DNA of 64,000 nucleotides, taken from the NCBI RefSeq assembly GCF_000203795.2, contig NW_006281101.1:397279-461278 (forward strand), written 5' to 3'. Source of the DNA: Batrachochytrium dendrobatidis JAM81 (taxonomy: Eukaryota; Chytridiomycota; Chytridiomycetes; Rhizophydiales). How positions within the stretch are numbered: the stretch's first letter is position 1; each line of letters begins with the position of its first letter. A model generated the notes under the pieces. That model had not been told where the DNA came from and made no database searches. It was given only the letters and a program-made list of their open reading frames with translations. Of the stretch, positions 47,740 to 59,206 are shown one piece after another. Position numbers and translations under genes: made by a program.

Positions 47740-48016
47740 CCTACCAATACTTGCAAAGCGTATCCGTAAACTAAACACAGGATATATGCAGCCAAGTTTC
47801 TACCGGTGCAAATTCCAATCAAAAACAGATAATATCCTGTAGTAAAGTATAACAAGTCCTTATTGAGATTGTAGCAAGTTGGACCCGATTTGATATGTCA
47901 AGTTCGGCTTCAACAGTTTCTGCGGTCCAACCATGCAGTCACGTGGGCGAGTTTGCTTCAAAATCCGACTATGAAACGGTTTCAAATATATTTTGTTGGT
48001 ATTAGTTTGGCCGGAA

Positions 48017-49786
48017 TTATCCCCAAAACTGCGTAGAATCAGACTCGACCGCTTGAATCAGCACGTCGTCTGCAATAGAGTCTGTGTCGTCATCCATAAA
48101 CACATTCGTATCTATAAATGGATGAAGCTCTATGGGATATGGCAGCTCTTTGGACCGATAATGGCGACAATCTGGATCATGGCATCTAAATAGTATACAG
48201 AATAATGATAAGATTCAGGTAATCATACATTGATATTGTAAATTCACCTTTGTACCTTTGAAAATATACAAACGTTGCAAGATCAAATACATAATACACT
48301 CCATTGGATTGATGCTCGCGTCCAATATTATGACAGTACCGGTTATTACTAATTTTAAACCAAACCTGGTTAAGTTCCGACATATACATTGTTTTTTGAA
48401 TAAAGGGAACTTTTGATGAGGGGTTTATGGATTTAATGGCTGAAATGAGAAACCTTTCCAATGCAGGAAACGATTGTTCTGAATAGTCCATTTGTCCAGT
48501 GTTCGTACTTTTCCACAATATATCACTAGATGCCAAAGATAGTACTGTGCTGGATTCATTTGCGCCGTTTGCAATTAAACGATTGCATTTGTTAGCAGTA
48601 TAGATTAGTAGCTTGGATCCAGTTTCTACATAGCTAACCAGCGTATCTCGAAATCCTTGCTCATCTTCCTTGATGTCGCAACCAGGTGAAGCAACCAGTT
48701 CTGTATCTTTAAGTAGCTTAGATGACTTCCATAACCGAAAGTTTCGACTGCGTGTATATACTCCCATATCCACAAACAAGCGTACGACTCCATCTTTTTC
48801 AAAAACAAATGCCGACATGAGATTCGCGTCTATTTCTGAAGGAGCATTTAAATCCAATCTAGACTGACAAGAATGTGCATTATGCTGCCTCAACTCGACA
48901 AACTGATTATACAGCACTGTCAAATCTGAAACCAAGTAGGATACAAATTGACCGACATCATAGTTGTTTCGAAATGCTATCCCAGGAGCTTTTAATATTA
49001 AATGTCTTGAAAACTTTGTATCTGTTGAAGAAGTCAAGTCAATGATGCGGATCTGAGAATATTCCACATCACATATTTTCTTAAAGCGCTCAATAACAAA
49101 CTATCAAATCAGATTCATGCAGGTTAAAAAGGACTGGTGAATGTGCAGGCACAGTTCAAGTCCAAATTAGCTTACATTTTGGAATGCCTTGAATGCTGCA
49201 TTGCCATCTAAACTGGGATTAAGCGATACAGTGTACTCGATATCAAAATACAAATGACAAGGAGCTCCCGTTTCAATCAGCTCGTAATAGTGTCGCTCCG
49301 CTCTAGTCATGTTTCTAAACAATATCATTAGTAACTCTCCATGAGTCATACAATCTCGACAAGTGTAGGATTAATCATACCTGTATCTATTCCAAAAGTC
49401 TGAAATGGAAGATACCAAGTATTTTCGCCGTCCTGGATTCTTTGGATCATCCTAATCATAGAACCAATACATAAGACTCGATACAATCAACTGATTGGGT
49501 TTATGATTTACCTCGAATGGAAAAACACAAAGTGGTAAATGTGGATGAAGAGCCTTGAATGCAAATGCATCATTCTGTGTCGGAAACACTTGCAATATCA
49601 ATAATGAATGATGTGGATGTCGTTTATATTTTCTTAATGATGCTCTCGCAGCAGTCTCGGCAGTTCTAAAAGCAAGTAAACCAATGGTTGGCATCAGGTT
49701 TGTAATGGCAGACCATAATAAATGTAAAATCAAACCACTTACTCGCCAAAGAAAGTAGCTGAATTCAAAGTAGTGAGCTGCGACAT
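48017..49786 (-). CDS. PRIMPOL: PrimPol DNA primase-polymerase (CCDC111)
   Basis: Re-primes stalled forks and bypasses lesions in nucleus and mitochondria. Exons 49786-49743, 49665-49512, 49451-49381, 49314-49176, 49100-48256 and 48185-48017 give 473 residues (human 560). The archaeo-eukaryotic primase catalytic set is intact: YFDIEY with Asp114 and Glu116, FSRH with His169, and FVDMGVYTRSRNFRLWKSSK with Asp247. The C-terminal zinc knuckle also survives splicing: C-x6-H (CHNIGREH), then CHDPDC joined across the last intron. The tail is acidic (FMDDDTDSIADDVLIQAVES DSTQF in two parts), where vertebrates carry RPA-binding motifs. Yeasts lack PrimPol, so this is an ancestral gene kept by an early-diverging fungus. 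Confidence 0.92.
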
Positions 49787-50341
49787 GATGGATGAATCGG
49801 TAATTAAAGTTGCAGACTCGAAAATCCCTGTTTATTGAATGCATCTCCATTCTCATCCCTTTTGTCACCAACTGTGACGATCAAGCGTAGATTTTGAACG
49901 CATTCAACTTTTTAAACCGCTTGCTACACTTTAAATGAATACTATTTGCCAGATTTGAATGTCGGACAAGTTGATCTATGCAAAATTGCCGTACTTGTTG
50001 GGCATAGACTGGTGATATTAGATGTCGATCCCGTGATGGATAGTGCTGGTACGCTATCTATACCAAGTCGAGTAATTGAGCAGCTAGCGCACTCTGATCA
50101 GTTCAAATATTTGCTTCAGCTCTCCATACGAACATCCATATACTGAACCAACAAAGTATGTTCATGTAATTTCCAATTTTATTGAACAAAAGTCTAAATA
50201 GCAAAAAAGTACAAGGTTTTGGAAAATGTCAAAGTAGACTGCTCATGAAATGAAAAACATGGAAATCGCTTTCCATGAAATTGCAAGTAAGCTAGGAACC
50301 CGAGATAGACTGTCGATTAGCAATTATACTTTTAATAGTAT
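49787..50341. other. Intergenic region with an ATG-less 66-codon frame
   Basis: Plus-strand frame 49946-50146 reads ...KIAVLVGHRLVILDVDPVMD... but has no upstream ATG. It could only be an exon if spliced from an unseen first exon. No family is recognised and it is not called as a gene. Confidence 0.35.
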
Positions 50342-51598
50342 TTAAGCATCGCAGTTTCGGCCAACATAGATGCAGCAAATGTCCCAGACGTCACAGCCAG
50401 CGGTTGCCGAAGGAGCGGGAGCATTAGTGGTGGTTTCGGGAACACCAGTGGTGATTACGGGAACCTCAGTGGTGGTGGTGATTACGGGAACCTCGGTAGT
50501 AGTAGTGGTGATTACGGGAACCTCAGTGGTGGTAGTGGTAGTAGTGGGGACCTCAGTGGTAGTAGTGGTGGTTGTGGGGACTTCAGTGGTGGTAGTAGTG
50601 GTGACTGAAGAATGGTTGGGACCAGGTTTAGTGGCAGATCCCATGGTGCAAGACTGAGTTTCGGGATCCCAGTTTTGTTGAATCATGAATCTACGTCCGT
50701 TCCATCCACAGTTGGAAGATGAACCGTTGGGCTCGGTCTTGGTAGTACCATAAGTGTATGCACACATGTCACCGTTTTCGGCTCCGGCTGCATCGTTCCA
50801 GGCGCGGATGTTGGAGGGATCGGATGCTGCTTCGGCAAGTTCGTGAGCCATCACAGAAAGCATGGCATCGGTAGAAGGGTCGTTATTGGGAGAAGAGGCA
50901 CTATTGGTAGGTGGGGCACATCCAGCCATGCAGTCAGAGCTGAATTGACCAGAAAGAGCATAGTAGATCTCCTTGCCCTTGGCATCGTTGGCGGAATCGT
51001 GATAACCACAGTAGTCGCTGCAGAAGGATGAACCGAGTGCGATTTCAGTAACATCACTGGAAATCAACATGTAGTAAACGGCATTGGTGTCCTCGGGGAA
51101 AGTACCGGCAGTGATGTACTTGGAAACGAGATCAGGAATGGCAGTTCCATTGAGGGTTTTGCCAACAGAGTAGTTGTTATCAACGGATCCGGCGTAGTTG
51201 ACCTGTCCATCAATATACACTTTAGGGGACGAGGCGGATTTCTGATAGTAGTACTTTTTCTCGGTAGTCCACCAGTCTGAAGCACCAATACCAGAAGTGA
51301 AATCCTTGACAAGCTTTTTCTGGCTGACAGTCCAGTTACCGTAGTAAATGACTACAATGATTACATGAATATTAGTCGATCGAAGCGCGTACTTTTAGAT
51401 TGGGTTCAACTACTTACAGTAAACATTCAAGGGACCAGTGAGCAGAGGAGCACTCATATTGTAGGTGATGGTATCAGCAGCTCCGGCAAAGCGATGCTTT
51501 CCATACATAGGAGAAATCTTGTTCTTGTGATGAACAGATGGAGCAGCAATGCAGCCAGCAACGGCAAGAGAGGCAACAAGGAGTGTGGTAGCAATCAT
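50342..51598 (-). CDS. Secreted Exordium-like (phosphate-induced protein 1) family protein with Thr-rich stalk
   Basis: Exons 51598-51418 and 51351-50342 give 396 residues. A clear signal peptide (MIATTLLVASLAVAGCIAA) is followed by the EXO/PHI-1 core: FIYYGNWTVSQKKLVKDF, DWWTTEKKYYYQKS, SDVTEIALGSSFCSDYCGYH, and MLSVMAHELAEAASDPSN with W.D....ENGDMCAY. The HELAEAASDP segment resembles a metalloprotease-like HE motif, but the family is not known to be proteolytic. A (T)6-7EVP repeat stalk follows, typical of O-mannosylated wall proteins, then a cysteine-containing end (CDVWDICCIYVGRNCDA). Plant members respond to brassinosteroid and phosphate; a role at the fungal wall or host surface is inference only. 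Confidence 0.8.
50425..50615. repeat. Minisatellite encoding the TTTTTTEVP stalk
   Basis: Imperfect tandem units of about 24-36 bp (plus strand: gtggtgattacgggaacctc variants) within the Exordium-like gene. They encode repeats of V-I/P-T-TTTT-EVP. Confidence 0.8.
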
Positions 51599-51937
51599 TT
51601 TAATTGTATGTATAGAGCAGCAAGTAGTCCTATGAATATAAATAGTCGAGTAGGTGCATGCCTTTTATACAAAACTCTACTACCTTTTAAAATGAGGCAT
51701 TTAACTCTTGTCTTGGTTAGCTTCATATGCAAGCATGTGTAGCCAACTATTGCAACACATGAAAAGCTGCATGATGATTGAAAATACACGATGCAGAAAA
51801 CGATTATTGGTTTCACGATGCAGTCGATGGGTTTTATTCACAGCATATTGCTATATAGTAGATATATTGATCATGTGGATGTAAACTATATATTTTAGGG
51901 TCAGTAGATTTGCTACTCCGGGTAATGCTGACCAACC
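51599..51937. other. Promoter-side region of the Exordium-like gene
   Basis: 339 bp between the gene start and repeat copy H. AT-rich, no ORF of interest. Confidence 0.45.
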
Positions 51938-52881
51938 GGCAATTTACAGCCGTATTCACGTAAAATGGAGTATCAAATAAGGGTACCAAGATACATAATG
52001 AACAGTCAGCCTCATGTAATGATGGTTCACACCACAATTACTGGGCAGCATTGTGTTTTTCGAATCATCGTGTAGAGGCAGTTTAGATGGTGTTTATCAT
52101 TCAAACATGTCTTTTTACATACGAGTCCCGATCTTCTATAATATATTGGTATCAAATCATTTATTGATGGCTTGACAACCCTGTGGTCATCAACACATGG
52201 ACAACAAGACGTTGTGAACACACTTGTGGACACACTTGTGAACACACTTGTGGATCTTTACCAAGCTCAAATATCTTGGCCAGCAATGCCAATGATCTTA
52301 ATGTCAATAAAAGCCTGAACACATTCCTTGCCGATCTGCCTACCGCTCACAGGTGTCGAGCTTTGTATGTAATATTGACAATATCTAAAATTCAATGTCT
52401 GGATTGCAATGACCGAGTTTGGTATCAAACTTGACGATCACACAATGTATGGCTATGCAAACAAATCCAAAATGCAAGGTGTAAACCACAGTTCAAACCT
52501 AGTTTGTATCATATGATGGTCGGTGTGCTTAAAGACTGATCAAGGCTGTAATACTTCAGCCTTTTAGACAGTGGCATGCAACACTCCACCCCACAAAACA
52601 ACTCTCTAATTAGACATGGTTTACCAACCATTCAACAAATATCGCGTGGATTGAAGTTGCATATTGTTCATTTTTGAACCCTGCATAAAATGGCTCGAGT
52701 ATAATAAATAAGTTTGTGCGCCGAGCAATCCCAAACACTAGGCAAGAATTGAAGCTCTATAGAAAAGATCATGCAATGAATTTGTAATATGAAAGCGCAA
52801 CGAATATTCAAGCATTGTCTATTCCCGAGCAATAGTTGCAAGAGGAGATGTTCCATTTACATAATACGGCTATAAATTGCC
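51938..52881. repeat. Inverted-repeat element copy H, long form (~944 bp)
   Basis: The longest copy, with the best-preserved ends: about 30-bp terminal inverted repeats built on GCCGTATTCACGTAAAATG at 51949 and the complementary catttacataatacggc ending 52870, each flanked by AATTTAC/AAATTGCC. Internal landmarks are present (attactgggcagcattgtg, gatcacacaatgtatggct) but interrupted by extra sequence, including a three-unit repeat. No ORF with transposase resemblance. Confidence 0.8.
52214..52253. repeat. Short tandem repeat, ~3 units of 12-13 bp
   Basis: Three units of (g)aacacacttgtg / gacacacttgtg inside repeat copy H. Too few and too short to be a CRISPR array, and the host is a eukaryote. 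Confidence 0.75.
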
Positions 52882-53775
52882 TAAAATGTGACTCGACACG
52901 CTTCATGCACACGGTCAACCCTCGTGATGGTAGAACACGGCATTTATTTTGCCTTTCCCGGCAATCCCTTAGAATCATGACAGTCCAAGCTATTTTTCAT
53001 TATCCAAAGTGTGTAGGATATGCGCCTGCTCATTTCTTGAAGATATTGCTAAATGCCTTTAGAATTTTTGATGTGCTGCATGGCGTAGACCCAAATGGGT
53101 GTACATGCTGATCCAACCATGCACCATTCTATTTTCAATACCCATTTCTCATGACTGGCTTTGAATGCTACCATTTAGAAAACGGTTGTATTGGAATCAA
53201 ACTATATAAATAAAAGCTCAACCCTTTGTCGCTCGTTGCAAAGGTGTGTAGCAGATAAATGCATACTATGTCGTCCATCAAAGTAGATTCGTTCTATATA
53301 TTTGAATTGCACATAAATGATTCGCAATTTACTTTTCGATCGCATTAGCTATAGTAGTGGTGCTATCATAAGTACTTGATAATGTATGGGGTTTGATGAT
53401 TCAGCAACTGCCGTGAATGAATCGTTTCTTCAAACAAGGCAATCACTGCAAGATACAAAAAAGGTGTTTTACGTATATACGGCTGCAGGCAGCATATTGC
53501 TTCTAATACACCACACATTGGTACTGCTGGCGTATACTCCAACACTTTAAACAAGACCAATCTGCCACAGCACGACAGTTGATTATAAAAACAAAACATT
53601 GGCTATACATTCTGTCACTGTAAATGGAATTTAAAACAAGATCGAGTCTCGCAAGACTAATGATCGCATGAAAAAATTTTAATTGCATTAATAATTATTA
53701 CATAGCAAAGACTATGTTGACAGATCCAAAACATTCGAAGCAAAAACTAGTCTAATGATATGCTTAAATATGCGT
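52882..53775. other. Intergenic region without recognisable features
   Basis: About 890 bp, AT-rich, only short random ORFs. It contains the 3' side of the minus-strand 53.8 kb gene. Confidence 0.45.
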
Positions 53776-56700
53776 TTAAAAAGAGAACCGACGAGATGTA
53801 TATTGTGTCTGATTCCTGGGCAAAGTGGATTGAGATGTCCACAGTCCTGGTGAATCTTTGCTCACTCGACTCTTGGTTTTCGCATCTGCATCAGTTAGAT
53901 CGGCCATTGCTGCGTGTTCGTTCGCAGACGACAAAACATTGGATTTGTCGTCGACAAGAGCAGAGGAATGCTCCTTAGATTGCTTCAACTGGTGTTCTTC
54001 CTGACGCAAAACTGGTGTTGTTGCTAGTGGCGAACTCCCTCTGTGCGAGTTTGCCAAAGCAGCCCTATGAGATGCATTTGAAAGATCCAAGTCTACATTA
54101 CTATTTTGTCGTAAATTACTTGCTGCATATCTGGGAGATGAATGGTCAAACCCATTTTCTGGGGTTTCACCTATCCCACGAATGTCTATTTTTTTTTCAG
54201 GACGCTCATTGTGAGCCTGCTCCTGCCAAGAATGAGGTGCCCGCGGCTGATCATGGTAAAGATAGGGAGAGCTATACTGGGATGGACTTTGTTTGATTGA
54301 AGGCATTGGCGAATGATTGAGAGGCATTAAATTGCTCTCATTAGCATAGGATGCATGGGCGGGACGCTTTGCCTCTAGTCCTGCTTCACTTCTATAGTTG
54401 ATCGGATGCACAGATTGTGAACCAGAAATATCATTCATCTGATCATGTGAGCGCTTGGTATCCATCATACGATTTGGATGATACTCGTTAGGATACGAGT
54501 TCATTCTGTCGTGGTTGATTCTGCGATGGAAGGACACAGACAATGGAGATGTAGTGACTTGGTTTTCAGACATGTGGCCACCTCCGCCCATTGAGGTTGG
54601 GTACATACGATAACCACCTTGACTTGCGGTGCGAATATGGTTTGCATTTCCAGCAGAAAGCCCTCTAGAGAAATTGTAGGCAGGCAGATTGGCAGATTGG
54701 GAAGATGGTGATCCCATAGGAATTCTGTAGTTTGCATTCATATTTTGTGGAGGTGCGTGATGCTGATAGTAATCACTGTGGTGACCCATGCCATACACAT
54801 CTCCAGATGCAGATGCAGGTCGTTGGGGTGGATTCGGACGACCGTGTTGCTGATAGGGCAGTGCATACTGTGGGTGGTGAGGGTTATGTGATGGCTGATG
54901 ACGCCAATGTTCAGGATGAACCAATGCAGATGGCTGTGGAGATCCAGAATATACGCTAGATGGGCGGCGTGACAGATGCTGATTGGATACGTGATGTATT
55001 GGTTTCTGCTGAAGATGAGGCGGAGGTGTGTGTGGGTACGACTGAGTGGGTGACTGACCAAACGAGTATGTACGTTGTGGAGATGCCTGCTGAAGGGCTT
55101 GTGGACGAAATCCTGATGTTTGATCGGGAGAGTGTGTCAATGACTGATGCTGTTGAGGATGCCCGTGGTCAAAAGCATGTCCTTGTGACCTTGTTCGACG
55201 AGTATGTTCCTCTTTTAAAGCCAGAAGCAAGGCAATAAACTGGCCATGAGTTCCTGTTGGCAGCAAGCGCTGCTTGCAATCCACAAACCGAGTGCGAAGC
55301 TCTTCCCCAATCCATACGGTCCATTTGCTTCCTTTTGGCGCCGTCTGTATAGCATCATGCGAGGCTACTGCACAGTCTTTTGGATTGAGGTGATTGGTGA
55401 TGTCAAGCAAATGGCCAATATATAAATCATATGGTGTCATAAAACGGCTACGATATTCCTATTGTGCCAAAACCATGAAAAAAAGCAATCAGTCATTTGA
55501 AATCACAAAGCATTGATCAGCCAGTCAAAAATACTGGTGAACCAGTCAGGGTGGAGTTACTGGTGAATAGTCTTTTACGGCAATGGGTCAAGCACAACAA
55601 AGCAGTGCGCTGCCAAATGATTACACTGACAACGGTCTATACAGCCGTATTCAGTAAAACACTAAACAAGGGTGTCCGCATGCACAATAAACCATAATGG
55701 TTGATACCAACTGGCACGTCAATTCCCCTCCAACAAACCAAACATTACAAATAAACATTTAGTAGTTGGCATGCATAACTGCATTCCTGAAACGTACAGT
55801 TTTTTCAAACTAAAGCCAAGCGTATGTTTCAGAATGCAACAGGTGGAGCCTGAAAGCAATCGAGCCCAGTATCTGGATTACAGTGCATGGGCCTGGCTTT
55901 ACTTTGATTATCGTAAAATGTATGGCTATACCAAAAGAGGAAAGGGAGGTTCACAACTAGAATTTGAGCATCATTCGATGGACATGGAAAGGATTGAAGA
56001 AGCAGCCAATTCCAACAGAAAAGCACAACAAATATTAAGCATTGTCGATTCAAAGCAATAGGAACAGTCACTAAGATAGTGCTCCATTTCACATGAATGT
56101 GGCCTGCCAGTTGATTGTGTCATACAAGTCTAATGTTTGAAAGGCTACTAATTTATGAGTTTCACCAGTGCGCTGGCTAGATCAAGTAGGATATTGAACC
56201 ATTCATCCGCATTGATCGAGTCGTTCAATTTCAAATAATTGCGCACAAAAGTTATTGTTACACAAAGCGTCACCATTCCAAGCTTTAGTCATCAAATAAG
56301 CCCTGAATGTGCGGCTCATGACACAAAACATTGCAATATCAGCCATGTTATGGTTTCGTCACAGAATAGAGGACACAAGACCAAAAAGGGTGGTTTGTTG
56401 ATAGGGACAGCTAAAGCAAATTACCAAGAATACATGGGCTAGGGATGAAGAAGCAACAAGTTAGGGGATGCAAAGCAGCTCCCTTGTTGGAATCTAATGA
56501 AATCGACGAATTCCATTGCAAATGAAAAAGCCGCAAGTGATATCAATCACAATATTTGCAGATAGTCCAAGGTATATTTGGATTATCGCTAAATGGCATG
56601 CAATCTTTTGCCATTCGAATTCACATGCTAAAGATAAAAGATGTCAAGGGGTAGAGAGAACAAATGGATCGTATTTTGAACAATACGACCATTGATAATG

Positions 56701-57505
56701 AACGAGCCCTTGAGAAAGTACAGCTCAGTCATGATCACATCATACTTACAATAGGGAGCTTGAGATTATGTCGATTTGATTTTGTTTTCGCATAGGTGCT
56801 GGCAAGACGAGCGGCAGTAGCAGGACCTTGGGACGTGGTAGTGGATGTTGGATTGGGTGTAGTAGCAGCAGAACCAAATTCAGAAAGCGAAATATCGCAT
56901 TCCTCTCCAGTCTCTCCATGCTCTACCATTAAAGCCGAGGGAAGCAATTCAGGTTCAGTGCTTCTAGCTGTGAAAGTAGGACAATGAATGGCAGGTAGTT
57001 TCAGACTAGGATTCAAAATATTGCAATTCGTAGCTGGATTGGCTTGTTGGAGGGCCATGGTAGAGTTGTCTGTGTTGTTGTCAATTGTGGAAACTTTGCT
57101 AGTGCCTACTGCAACAGTCATGAACGCTGGCAAGTGAATAGTTCGTGATAATACAGGTGATGTTCCTTTGGTGGGATCAATAGAATCTGAGTTGGAAAGT
57201 GTGTTTTCGTTTTCGCTCAAAGAAGACGGGCAAGCCATTACATTCTCGTTATTGGTGTCAAACCCTGAAACAGTAGTGTGGATACCGCTGGTGCTTTGAT
57301 ACTTGACAACACAATCAGGATTACTCTGTGGAGGGTTTATGTGGACACCATCGCACACCGCACCACTATTATTTAACTCTTGACAGATTCTGGTGTCAGG
57401 CTGATTGTGAGAGTTATCCATGCTGGTGCTATTCCTGTCCTCAGTATGGACCACGTTGCCAGGGGTACCATGGCCATCCTCTGTAGTATGACCGTTGTGG
57501 TGCAT
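53776..57505 (-). CDS. Orphan H/P/Q/S-rich protein with a short conserved-looking core
   Basis: Two exons, 57505-56750 and 55458-53776, joined in phase 0 across a 1.29-kb intron; 812 residues. The N-terminal 250 residues are S/T/N-rich and disordered. The junction (LKLPIEYRSRFMTPYDLYIG) opens the only ordered-looking part, roughly 80 residues: HLLDITNHLNPKDCAVASHD, GSKWTVWIGEELRTRFVDCK, HGQFIALLLALKEEHTRR. The rest is Q/H/P/S/Y-rich with no domain I recognise; such composition is common in fungal transcription or chromatin regulators. The intron holds a full copy of the inverted-repeat element; an undetected small exon inside it cannot be excluded. Confidence 0.6.
55644..56104. repeat. Inverted-repeat element copy I, inside an intron
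   Basis: About 461 bp between gccgtattcagtaaaac and catttcacatgaatgtggcc, inside the intron of the 53.8-57.5 kb gene. Family landmarks remain (actaaagccaagcgtatg, agaatgcaacagg). A 96-codon frame at 55771-56061 lies wholly within it and is considered spurious. Confidence 0.72.
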
Positions 57506-58685
57506 GCCAGTAAAAATGAATGATTACTTCTAACGGTGCTATAGGGGATTTATTATAGACGATACTTTTGCTAAATTGAATGCTGGTGTTTGGGTTGAGT
57601 GCTGCTTTATCCAAATTTGAACGAGTCGATTACGAGTCCAGGCTAAATATGGGTGACAAAACAGACCTGTTTCAATTCTGCTGCTTGCTGTGTATGCCGA
57701 GTTTATATAATTGGGTTTTGTGTCGATATGTTTGTATTGTTTGCAAACCTCACAGCTTTAGCAATATAGGAGAAGTGTTTCAAATTTAGCCAAATCCATT
57801 CCAATGGTTTGGCTAAATTTGAAAAAAACAAAGCTTAGATGTGTGGTATTGGTAGCAACAGTGAACACTATTTGGGACCCAGGAATATGGTTTTTAAAAC
57901 TCCACAATGGAAGTCTAAATCAGATCTCTGGAAAAGGCTGTTTGTTACATTGTTATAATCAACATGCTCAAGGTGTCAAGGCTGTCTAATGAATGGTGTG
58001 GAGTATGGCTAACATATGAAACCAAATAAGAATTGTGGTATGGCGACAATGGTCGCGATGGGCGCCTGCTTGTTACTAACATGTGTTTGAATGATCGAGC
58101 GGGTGCGATAAAGTTTGGCGGTCAAGCAGAGATCGAGAGACCAATGATTTGTTGGCAGAGGTGTGTATACTCTTTGTCAATAGTGTGGCACAGAAGCTGT
58201 GGATGCAATGGTTTCCGCTTGATTGGAGAAAGTGCAGTGTTGAAATAATGCAAGTTTTTTAAGCATATGTGAGGAAATGATGTTATTTTTATTACATTTA
58301 CAGTGGTATATCATAAACAGGTTATGTGCAAGTCCAGTGATTCACCCCATTGTTATACTGTCCAGATTGAATCTATAAAGTACAAGATGTATTGGTACAG
58401 CATAATATAGTCGGTAAGAGCTTTGGATAGGAAAACGAAAGGACCGATGAAAAAGTCTGTGCTTCAGTCTGTAGAAACATGGAAAGCAAAACATCAGTCT
58501 TGTTGAATACTTGGCAAAAGGTTGATCCAAGGTCAGGGGTATTTGATCCAAATAGTTCAAATAAACAGATGCTATAGCAGAAACACACGCCTGGATTATA
58601 GATGTCAGGCAATAATTGTGTGCTCAATCAATATACGTTTTTTGGTACTGATATAGCAAAGTAGACCATTTGATTTATAACCAGT
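57506..58685. other. Intergenic region upstream of the 57.5 kb gene
   Basis: About 1.2 kb. It contains the hairpin at 57781-57821 and only random short ORFs. Confidence 0.45.
57781..57821. repeat. 19-20-bp inverted repeat (hairpin)
   Basis: Left arm CAAATTTAGCCAAATCCATT and right arm AATGGTTTGGCTAAATTTG are complementary except for one extra T, with a spacer of one or two bases. It lies about 275 bp upstream of the minus-strand orphan gene's start. Confidence 0.8.
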
Positions 58686-58857
58686 ATGATCAAAAGCAAC
58701 TCAAATGTGGCCAACTATGCTTGTGTAGACAGCCATACATCGAATATGCAGAATGACAAACCAAATGAAAAATTGAGTGGCGAATTGCTCAGTATAGCCA
58801 GAGTTGAACAAGCAATGCGTGGATGGTCTAGTGATGGTAATGCGATTTCAGTTCACC
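58686..58857 (+). other. Orphan open frame truncated by repeat copy J
   Basis: From ATG 58686 the frame reads MIKSNSNVANYACVDSHTSN ... LSIARVEQAMRGWSSDG, then GTAATG (a possible donor), then enters the repeat at 58858. Composition looks protein-like, but there is no family match. It could be a first exon or a gene remnant cut by the insertion. Confidence 0.3.
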
Positions 58858-59110
58858 GCCATATTCACGTAAAACACTGCACCAAATAAAAATCCAAAGC
58901 ATAATAAGCAGTCTTGTAAAATGGCTGGTATCGGTTTACTGAGAAATATTGTTTTTTGAACTTTTTGAACTTGACTAGTCTTTTAGTGATTGACAGGAAA
59001 TCAATCGTTTCATTTCTGATGTGTAATATTTGAAGTTTTTAACTAGAACACAAACGTATCTGATATGAAATACAGCAGAGTTGTATGAATACAGTCATAA
59101 GAATGCTAAT
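58853..59110. repeat. Inverted-repeat family copy J (left part), upstream of PINX1
   Basis: Starts gccatattcacgtaaaacac (58858) and keeps the landmarks tagtcttttagtgattgaca, aactagaacacaaacgtat and gaaatacagcagag. I see no right terminus before the PINX1 start at 59207. Confidence 0.68.
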
Positions 59111-59206
59111 CAGAGTCACGTGGATATGCATTTGGCTTTTGAGTATTTCAACAATTTTTTAATTTCAAGTTTGAATTCAGCTGTAACCAACTGCCCGACA
59201 CTCACT

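Noticed and set aside
49946..50146. 66-codon ORF between PrimPol and the Exordium-like gene
   Set aside because: No ATG upstream in frame, no convincing first exon and no recognisable family. Mentioned only as an intergenic note.
50370..50657. Valine-rich plus-strand ORF
   Set aside because: Antisense shadow of the Thr-rich minisatellite in the Exordium-like gene.
52214..52253. Tandem repeat that might suggest an array
   Set aside because: Three 12-13-bp units without spacers; not CRISPR-like, and the host is a eukaryote.
55771..56061. 96-codon plus-strand ORF
   Set aside because: Entirely inside repeat copy I, in an intron, and made of sequence shared with non-coding copies.
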